DNA of 25,271 nt, taken from positions 1 to 25,271 of the forward strand of contig CAZUVM010000065.1 of NCBI GenBank assembly GCA_964623885.1. The letters run 5' to 3'. The position numbers were made by a program, and so were the translations under genes. The notes beneath the pieces were generated by a model. It did not search any database and was not told the DNA's origin. It saw nothing but the letters and a program-made list of their open reading frames with translations. Of the stretch, positions 19,266 to 25,271 are shown piece after piece (the first letter of the stretch is position 1; each line of letters begins with the position of its first letter). The stretch comes from CAZUVM01 sp964623885. GTDB lineage: Bacteria > Verrucomicrobiota > Verrucomicrobiia > Limisphaerales > UBA8199.

Positions 19266-22200
19266 TCAGGATGCGGCTGCCAGGACGGAGACGGGTTCCT
19301 GAGGTTGATCGACCGGGTTGGAATACCCTACTTTTACGTCCAGGCCCAACGACTGCATTTCCTTGACCAGGACGTTGAATGATTCAGGGATGCCAGCTTC
19401 AAGGCTATTATCTCCCTTGACGATACTTTCGTAAATGCGCGTACGGCCCTGAACATCATCAGATTTCACCGTGAGCAGTTCCTGGAGCGTATAGGCAGCA
19501 CCATAGGCTTCCATGGCCCACACTTCCATTTCGCCGAAACGTTGGCCGCCGTATTGAGCTTTGCCGCCCAGCGGTTGCTGGGTGACCAACGAATAAGGTC
19601 CGACCGCGCGAGCGTGGATCTTGTCGGCCACCAGGTGCCCTAGCTTCATCATATAGATGTAGCCAACTACAATTTCCTGGTCGAAAGCTTCACCGGTGCG
19701 CCCATCAAAGAGCTGAGTTTTTCCATGCTCAGGCAATTTTGCCTCTTTGAGGTATCCGCGGATCTCCTTTTCTTTGATGCCGTCGAAAACCGGCGTGGCG
19801 AACTTCAAGCCGAGCAGCCTGGCAGCCCAGCCAAGGTGCGTTTCCAGCACCTGACCGACGTTCATACGCGAAGGCACACCCAGCGGATTCAAAACGATAT
19901 CCACGGGGGTTCCGTCAGCGAGAAACGGCATATCTTCTTCCGCCACGATTTTGGCCACGACGCCTTTATTACCATGGCGCCCGGCCATTTTATCGCCGAC
20001 CGACAGCTTGCGCTTGGAAGCAATATACACTTTGACGGATTTGATAACGCCGCTATCGACGCCTTCGCCGGATTCGGCGCGTTCGATTTCCTCATCGTAC
20101 TGCATCTGGAGGTCATCGAACTTCTTCTTAAAGCTGCCGATAATCTCGTTGATCTTGTTACGAATCGGAGAGGGATCGATTTCGATGCGATCATAGACCT
20201 GGGCTAATTTGCGCAACAGGGTCTTGGTGATCTTGCGGTTGGCAGGAATGATGATTTCCCCGGTCTCGCTGTTGACCACGTCTAGAGGAATCTTTTCGCC
20301 AAGCAGAATGTTGCTTAAGGCCTCGGTGAGTTGCTCGCGAAGCTCATCGGTCTTTTTGCGATATTCATCTTCCACTTCCTTCGCGTGTCTTTTCTCTTCG
20401 GAGAGACTGACGCGGTTTTCGCGGTCCGACTCTTTCTTGGCAGAGACCTTGACGTCCATCACGATACCGTAAGTCCCGGACGGCACTTTCAGCGAGGTGT
20501 CTTTAACGTCAGCGGCTTTCTCGCCGAAGATGGCGCGCAGGAGGCGCTCTTCGGGAGCCAGTTCGGTCTCACTTTTCGGAGTAATCTTGCCGACGAGGAT
20601 GTCACCAGGTTTGACCTCGGCACCCACGCGGATGACACCATCGGGACCAAGGTTCTTGAGCGCCTCATCGCCCAGGTTGGGAATGTCCCGAGTGATTTCT
20701 TCGGGCCCTAGCTTGGTATCGCGGGCGCCAACCTCAAATTCATCAATGTGAATGGAGGTAAAGACGTCGTCTTTGACGATGCGTTCGCTGATGAGGATAG
20801 CGTCCTCGAAGTTGTAGCCGTTCCAGGGCATGAACGCGACCAGCACGTTGCGGCCGAGGGCCAATTCTCCGCCCTGGGTGCAGGGACCGTCAGCGATGAC
20901 CTGGCCCTTCTTCACGCTCTCGCCCTTGTGCACCAGGATTTTCTGGTTGATGCAAGTGGCGGCATTGGAGCGCATGAATTTGCGAACCGGGTATACCCAA
21001 ACGCCTTTTTCGGGATCGCTTTTAATTTTCTTTTTCGTTTCCGGCAGTTTGCCGTCACTCGTGATGATGATCTGGCTGCCGCTGACCGAGGCAACTTTGC
21101 CGGCTTCTTCCGCGACGATGACCGCACGAGAGTCTCGTGCGACGCGTTCTTCAAGACCAGTAGCAACCAGAGGCGATTCAGTGACCAGCAAAGGAACCGC
21201 CTGGCGCTGCATGTTCGATCCCATGAGGGCACGATTGGCGTCGTCGTGCTCCAGGAATGGAATCAGACTGGCAGCAACCGAAACCAACTGTTTGGGTGAG
21301 ACGTCCATGTAATCGACCCGCGCGGGTTCGACGTCAATGAAGTCGCCCTTACCACGGCACACGACGCGGTCAGTTCCAAAACCGCCCTTATCGCTAATGG
21401 GCGAATTGGCCTGAGCGATCACATAATTTTCCTCACGGTCGGCCGTAAGGTAATCAATGTGGCCCGTGACCTTTCCGCTTTCGGCCTTGCGGTAAGGGGT
21501 CTCGAGAAACCCGAAATCGTTGATCCGGGCAAAGGTCGCAAGCGAAGCGATCAAGCCGATGTTCGGACCTTCGGGTGTTTCGACGGGGCAGATTCGTCCA
21601 TAGTGAGACGGGTGCACGTCGCGGACTTCGAATCCGGCGCGATCACGAGAGAGACCGCCGGGTCCGAGAGCCGAGAGCCGGCGCTTGTGCGTCAGTTCCG
21701 CGAGCGGATTGATCTGGTCCATGAACTGCGACAATTGGCTGCGGCCGAAGAAGTCGCGAATGACAGCCGAGAGGGCCTTGGGGTTAATCAGTTTCTGCGG
21801 CGACATGGACTCGACGCCCTGGTCGAAAAGCGTCATGCGCTCCTTGACGAGGCGCTCGGTCCGTGCCAGGCCAACGCGGCACTGGTTGGCGAGCAATTCG
21901 CCGACCGTGCGTACGCGGCGGCTGCCGAGGTGATCGATATCATCCAGACTGCCCTCACCCTTTTTGAGGCGCAGCAAGTACTTGGTAGCCGCCACTAAAT
22001 CGGCTTTGGTCAGGATTCGAGAATCGCCGCCTTTGATACTGAGCTTTTGGTTGATCTTGTACCGACCAACGCGGCCGAGGTCATACCGCTTGGGGTCAAA
22101 GAACAAGCGCTTAATCAGCGCGCGAGCGTTGGCGGCAGTCGGCGGGTCACCCGGACGCAGGCGGCGGTAAATGTCTTTGAGAGCTTCCTCTTCATTCTTC

Positions 22201-23132
22201 GCGGGATCTTTCTTCATGCACTTGATCACGATCCCCTCATCAGCGGTCGTATCGACGACTTTGATTTTGTGCACGCCCAACTCGGCGATCTGTTTTACAA
22301 CCGCTTTGGAAAGCGGTTCGAAAGCGCGGGCGATGACCAGGCTCTTCTCCGGGTCTACAACGTCCTCAATCAGAACTTTGTTGGCCAAGTCGTCCCGTTT
22401 TTCAGCTTCTTTGACACTCAGTTCTTCGACATCGTAGAAGAGCTTCAAAATCTCCTCATCGGTGCCGCGCGGAGCTGCGTCCTTTTTGCTTTCTCCCTTG
22501 CCTTCACCATCGAGGAACGCCAGGGCTCGGAAAAACGTAGTCGTCAGGAACTTCCGGCGGCGTTTCTTGCGATCAAGATACACATACAGCAGGTCACTGG
22601 TATCGAACTGGGCTTCGTACCAGGAGCCGCGGTCAGGAATGATGCGGAACGAATGCAGGGTTTTGCCGTTGGGATGAACGGTCGCTTCGAACGCAAGCCC
22701 GGGAGAGCGATGCAGCTGGCTGACGATCACGCGTTCGGCGCCGTTAATTACGAATGTGCCTTGCGGGGTCATCAGGGGCAGCTCGCCCATGAAAACTTTT
22801 TCTTCTTTCGTTCCCTTTTCCTCTTTGAGAAGGAACGTGACGTACAGCGGCGCGCCGAACGTCAGGCCTTCGCGGAGGCATTCCAGCCAATCCACCTTGG
22901 GCTCTCCGATTTCGTAAGAATGGAAGTCCAGAACGCATTTGCCATCATAGCTCTCGATCGGAAAGACCTCGGTGAACACGGCCTGCAGGCCGAGGTTCTT
23001 CCGCTTGGAAGGCGGCTGTTCCGCCTGGAGAAACTCCTTATATGAGTTGGTTTGCAACTCGATTAAGTTAGGCGGGGCGATGATCTCTTTAATTTTTCCG
23101 AAGTTAATTCGTTCAGTAGCTCGCGATGGCAT
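19266..23132 (-). CDS. rpoB: DNA-directed RNA polymerase subunit beta
   Basis: The 1288-residue beta subunit of RNA polymerase is full length for bacteria without large lineage insertions. The rifampicin-binding cluster near residues 463-490 reads SQLSQFMDQINPLAELTHKR, then RLSALGPGGL. The sensitive-type Gln, Asp, His, Arg and Ser positions match the E. coli consensus. It is followed by RAGFEVRDVHPSHYGRICPV and ETPEGPNIGLIASLATFA. C-terminal conserved parts include GDKMAGRHGNKGVVAKI and PLGGKAQYGGQRFGEMEVWA. The start ATG 23132 lies after a 255-nt spacer from rplL that holds hairpins. A short AAGG-like Shine-Dalgarno (aaaaggtccaa) sits just upstream. rpoC follows after 39 nt. Confidence 0.99.
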   Translation of the reverse strand: MPSRATERINFGKIKEIIAPPNLIELQTNSYKEFLQAEQPPSKRKNLGLQAVFTEVFPIESYDGKCVLDFHSYEIGEPKVDWLECLREGLTFGAPLYVTFLLKEEKGTKEEKVFMGELPLMTPQGTFVINGAERVIVSQLHRSPGLAFEATVHPNGKTLHSFRIIPDRGSWYEAQFDTSDLLYVYLDRKKRRRKFLTTTFFRALAFLDGEGKGESKKDAAPRGTDEEILKLFYDVEELSVKEAEKRDDLANKVLIEDVVDPEKSLVIARAFEPLSKAVVKQIAELGVHKIKVVDTTADEGIVIKCMKKDPAKNEEEALKDIYRRLRPGDPPTAANARALIKRLFFDPKRYDLGRVGRYKINQKLSIKGGDSRILTKADLVAATKYLLRLKKGEGSLDDIDHLGSRRVRTVGELLANQCRVGLARTERLVKERMTLFDQGVESMSPQKLINPKALSAVIRDFFGRSQLSQFMDQINPLAELTHKRRLSALGPGGLSRDRAGFEVRDVHPSHYGRICPVETPEGPNIGLIASLATFARINDFGFLETPYRKAESGKVTGHIDYLTADREENYVIAQANSPISDKGGFGTDRVVCRGKGDFIDVEPARVDYMDVSPKQLVSVAASLIPFLEHDDANRALMGSNMQRQAVPLLVTESPLVATGLEERVARDSRAVIVAEEAGKVASVSGSQIIITSDGKLPETKKKIKSDPEKGVWVYPVRKFMRSNAATCINQKILVHKGESVKKGQVIADGPCTQGGELALGRNVLVAFMPWNGYNFEDAILISERIVKDDVFTSIHIDEFEVGARDTKLGPEEITRDIPNLGDEALKNLGPDGVIRVGAEVKPGDILVGKITPKSETELAPEERLLRAIFGEKAADVKDTSLKVPSGTYGIVMDVKVSAKKESDRENRVSLSEEKRHAKEVEDEYRKKTDELREQLTEALSNILLGEKIPLDVVNSETGEIIIPANRKITKTLLRKLAQVYDRIEIDPSPIRNKINEIIGSFKKKFDDLQMQYDEEIERAESGEGVDSGVIKSVKVYIASKRKLSVGDKMAGRHGNKGVVAKIVAEEDMPFLADGTPVDIVLNPLGVPSRMNVGQVLETHLGWAARLLGLKFATPVFDGIKEKEIRGYLKEAKLPEHGKTQLFDGRTGEAFDQEIVVGYIYMMKLGHLVADKIHARAVGPYSLVTQQPLGGKAQYGGQRFGEMEVWAMEAYGAAYTLQELLTVKSDDVQGRTRIYESIVKGDNSLEAGIPESFNVLVKEMQSLGLDVKVGYSNPVDQPQEPVSVLAAAS

Positions 23133-23387
23133 TTGGACCTTTTGTTCAGAGGCCGGAGACGGCCGGACCTTTCAGTTTACTGGTAAACGACAGAAGGCAA
23201 GCCTGCCGCGTTCAAGCGCGGGCTTGCCACTTCCTGGAATCACCCATCTGGATGACTGTATTGGTTTCCCGTTTCTAATTTAAAATGTTCGATTTTCTGC
23301 TAAATGCAAATTTTGAGTGATCCGAACAACCGCTTTTGGGTTGCCCGGGTGGCGCAAGCCCGGGGCCTGCTCCACCTGGCAAATCGA
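23133..23387 (-). promoter_or_regulatory. rplL-rpoB spacer with hairpins (possible attenuation or processing site)
   Basis: On the minus strand this 255-nt spacer contains CCCGGG-cttgcgcca-CCCGGG (23344-23364) just after the rplL stop. It also contains a long stem of GGCAAGCC with GGCTTGCC plus inner CGCG pairs (23196-23228), and GGCCG-tctc-CGGCC near the rpoB start. None is followed by a clear T-run. In E. coli the same spacer holds an attenuator and an RNase III site; the analogous role here is inferred from position. Confidence 0.45.
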
Positions 23388-23783
23388 TTACTTGACTTCC
23401 ACCTTCGCGCCGGCTTCCTCAAGCTTCTTCTTGGCGGCGTCGGCTTCAGCCTTGGGCACGCCTTCCAAAACGGGCTTGGGAGCGCCTTCGACCAGGGCCT
23501 TGGCTTCAGCCAGGCCAAGCCCAGCCTTGACCTCGCGGACGGCCTTAATTGTGGCGATCTTCTTGTCAGCCGGGGCTGAGGCAAGGATCACGTCAAAGGT
23601 GGTTTTAGCCTCCGCAGCGGGGGCAGCGGCTGCACCACCACCAGCGCCAGGACCGGCTGCGACCGCCACGGGCGCGGCGGCGGATACGCCCCACTTGGTT
23701 TCCAGTTCTTTCACCAGGTCAGCGATCTCGATAACGGTTGCGCTGCTGAGCTGTTCTACAATGTTTGCTTTATCTAGTGCCAT
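23388..23783 (-). CDS. rplL: 50S ribosomal protein bL12 (L7/L12)
   Basis: The ribosomal stalk protein binds translation factors as dimers on L10. The chosen start ATG 23783 (MALDKANIVEQLSSATVIEI) gives 131 residues; an in-frame ATG at 23795 would add MKGK. The N-terminal dimerisation part (residues 1-34) is followed by an Ala/Gly/Pro-rich hinge (about 35-60, with long Ala and Gly runs). The conserved C-terminal domain reads KTTFDVILASAPADKKIATI, then KAVREVKAGLGLAEAKALVE and APKPVLEGVPKAEADAAKKK. The length is a little above the usual 120-125 because of the hinge. An unusually long 180-nt spacer separates it from rplJ, and a 255-nt spacer separates it from rpoB. Confidence 0.98.
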   Translation of the reverse strand: MALDKANIVEQLSSATVIEIADLVKELETKWGVSAAAPVAVAAGPGAGGGAAAAPAAEAKTTFDVILASAPADKKIATIKAVREVKAGLGLAEAKALVEGAPKPVLEGVPKAEADAAKKKLEEAGAKVEVK

Positions 23784-23795
23784 TTTACCTTTCAT

Positions 23796-23976
23796 TTCGT
23801 CTCGTCGTTCCTCGTGGCCACGAGTGGATTGAGTCTGCAGCCTGCAAACCGACGATTTACGTTGTTATTTGTTAGTTCTCCGTCCCGACTGGCTTGTTAG
23901 GACGAAAAATTCGTCTGTTTGTTCGATTTTTGCCAAACTTTACTAAAACTTTACCGGTTTCAGTTTTCGCGCATGG
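23796..23976 (-). promoter_or_regulatory. Long rplJ-rplL spacer with palindromes
   Basis: rplJ and rplL are usually close; here about 180 nt separate them. On the minus strand the spacer has GACGAA-ttt-TTCGTC (23901-23915) and, just before rplL, the perfect 14-bp palindrome CTCGTGGCCACGAG (23811-23824). The function is unknown; the spacer could set the 1:4 L10:L12 expression ratio or hold a promoter. I could not recognise a convincing -35/-10 pair. Confidence 0.4.
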
Positions 23977-24513
23977 TCAAGCTGCCGCAGGAGCCGGAAC
24001 CTCGCCGAGCTTTTCCTGGCGGGCCTTGAGAATACGAGCCATTTGACTGGCAGGTGTATTCAGTAGGCGGACCAGTTTACTCGCGGGAGCGTTCAACACG
24101 CCAAGTAGTTGGCTACGAAGGACTTCAATAGACGGAAGATCCGCCAAAGTCAAAATCGCGTTCTGTTCCAAACGTTGGTTGTTCAGGTACCCGAAATGAA
24201 CCTTCAAGCGCTCGAATTCTTTGGTAAAGGTCTTGACAGCCTTGGCCGCGGTCGAAATGTCCTTCTGTCCTGTAACCACGGCGAGTTGGCCAGCAAGGGA
24301 ACCGTTCAGGTCCGCCACACCGGCTTCTTTGGCTGCAAGGCGGAAGATTGAGTTTTTGACGATGTGCACCTCGGCGCCGGCTTTGGCGAGGCGTTTCCGA
24401 AGTTCGGTCAAATGGCCGACATTCAGGCCTTTATAGTCCACCACGATGAAAAACGGGGAGGCGTTCAGGCGGGTCAGGTACTCTTTAGTCAGATATTGCT
24501 TTTCGGGGCGCAT
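23977..24513 (-). CDS. rplJ: 50S ribosomal protein uL10
   Basis: The 178-residue protein is the base of the ribosomal stalk, which carries bL12 dimers. The N-terminal rRNA-binding fold reads RPEKQYLTKEYLTRLNASPF, then FIVVDYKGLNVGHLTELRKR, VHIVKNSIFRLAAKEAGV and LAGQLAVVTG. The helical C-terminal L12-binding tail reads LVRLLNTPASQMARILKARQ. The length is typical. The ATG at 24513 lies 54 nt after the rplA stop and has no obvious Shine-Dalgarno. The short gap leaves little room for the usual L10 autoregulatory leader before rplJ. Confidence 0.97.
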   Translation of the reverse strand: MRPEKQYLTKEYLTRLNASPFFIVVDYKGLNVGHLTELRKRLAKAGAEVHIVKNSIFRLAAKEAGVADLNGSLAGQLAVVTGQKDISTAAKAVKTFTKEFERLKVHFGYLNNQRLEQNAILTLADLPSIEVLRSQLLGVLNAPASKLVRLLNTPASQMARILKARQEKLGEVPAPAAA

Positions 24514-24567
24514 GGCGTGCGAAGAAGTTAAATGGTTTTAAGTATTATGGTTTTCAACGCCCCGGAG

Positions 24568-25260
24568 TCAGGAGCCGAATTCTTTGAGGTCCAACCTAAC
24601 CGGTGGACTCATGGTAGCCGAGATAGTGGCCGAATTGACGTAAGTGCCCTTTACGCTGTTCGGCCTGGCCTTGATGACAGCGTCAATAACGGCGCGGGCA
24701 TTCTCCTCAATTTGAGTTGCGTTGAAGGAAGCTTTGCCTACCGGGACATGGATGTTGCCGGCCTTATCAATCTTAAATTCCACACGTCCGGCCTTCACTT
24801 CCTTGACCGCCCGAGCCGTATCATCCGTAACGGTGCCAGTCTTCGGATTGGGCATGAGGCCGCGCGGCCCCAACACCTTGCCCAGCTTGCGGACTTCGCC
24901 CATGGCTTCGGGGGTAGCGATCGCGACATCAAAATCAGCCCAACCTTCCTGGCACTTTTTGATCATGTCATCGAAGCCGACGTACTCGGCCCCGGCACCC
25001 TTGGCCGCTTCGGCCCCAGCGCCGCTTTTGGCAAATACCAGAACACGCACAGTTTTCCCGCTGCCATGAGGAAGCGGAACTGTGCCACGGACCATTTGGT
25101 CCGACTGCTTCGGGTCGACACCGAGACGGAAAGCCAGATCAATGGTTTCATTGAATTTGGCTTTCGGAAACTTGCTGAGGACTTCGACAGCGGACTTCAG
25201 AGGATAAGCTTTTTTGCCATCCACCAGTTCAAGTGCTTTGCGGTAACGTTTGCTGGGCAT
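24568..25260 (-). CDS. rplA: 50S ribosomal protein uL1
   Basis: The 230-residue protein of the L1 stalk binds 23S rRNA and often represses its own mRNA. It shows the family pattern: KRYRKALELVDGKKAYPLKS at the start, the core NETIDLAFRLGVDPKQSDQM, VRGTVPLPHGSGKTVRVLVF and the signature KLGKVLGPRGLMPNPKTGTV. The length is normal. Its ATG is only 11 nt from the window edge, with rplK expected next. It is the first visible gene of the operon rplA-rplJ-rplL-rpoB-rpoC. Confidence 0.98.
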   Translation of the reverse strand: MPSKRYRKALELVDGKKAYPLKSAVEVLSKFPKAKFNETIDLAFRLGVDPKQSDQMVRGTVPLPHGSGKTVRVLVFAKSGAGAEAAKGAGAEYVGFDDMIKKCQEGWADFDVAIATPEAMGEVRKLGKVLGPRGLMPNPKTGTVTDDTARAVKEVKAGRVEFKIDKAGNIHVPVGKASFNATQIEENARAVIDAVIKARPNSVKGTYVNSATISATMSPPVRLDLKEFGS

Positions 25261-25271
25261 GTTTTTTGTTG

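Overview
The window looks like a chromosomal piece of a Verrucomicrobiota bacterium, probably of the Pedosphaera/Limisphaerales type. This is inferred from gene content: a prepilin-like protein with an H-x9-DG C-terminal motif, a secreted DUF1080 protein, a GH95 fucosidase, a DUF2723/TPR membrane protein, weak or absent Shine-Dalgarno sequences, and moderately GC-rich DNA. No 16S gene or other taxonomic marker beyond rpoB/rpoC is present, so the assignment is tentative. rpoB, rpoC, rplJ, rplL and rplA all look intact.

Layout. (1) 39-2387 (-) is an exported GH95 alpha-L-fucosidase, divergent from an exported MetX-superfamily alpha/beta hydrolase at 2548-3696 (+). A perfect 11-bp hairpin of a repeat-like GA/CT-rich type lies between them. 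(2) 3697-4094 holds a cluster of short self-complementary repeats and then an AT-rich promoter/operator candidate for a ferrous iron uptake operon, feoA1-feoA2-feoB (4095-6989). The first FeoA carries seven cysteines. (3) 6990-7230 is a CTCGTT/CTCGTC-type hexamer repeat plus a short dispersed-type motif. (4) 7231-8028 is a pseudopilin-like protein. It is followed by 8072-9361, a secreted protein that appears to contain two YCII-like domains and a DUF1080 domain. (5) 9440-10340 is an ECF sigma factor overlapping a small single-span membrane protein that may be its anti-sigma factor. (6) 10494-14759 is a 1421-aa DUF2723 (TMEM260-like, GT-C fold) membrane protein with a TPR tail. (7) 14760-15074 holds a decayed vapBC-like toxin-antitoxin remnant and the rpoC terminator. 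(8) 15075-25260 (-) is the ribosomal/RNA polymerase beta operon, read right to left as rplA-rplJ-rplL-rpoB-rpoC. The upstream rplK/nusG part would lie past the right edge.

How it fits together. The right 10 kb is a housekeeping transcription/translation operon that ends in a clear intrinsic terminator. The left 15 kb is accessory: sugar degradation, ferrous iron uptake, and cell-envelope or secreted proteins. These are separated by repeat-rich spacers. I see no phage, CRISPR array, intact insertion sequence, tRNA or rRNA. No clear new multi-gene system is evident. The most unusual local signals are the self-complementary repeat cluster, the cysteine-rich FeoA, the double-YCII/DUF1080 fusion, and the toxin gene cut off immediately after its first catalytic aspartate.
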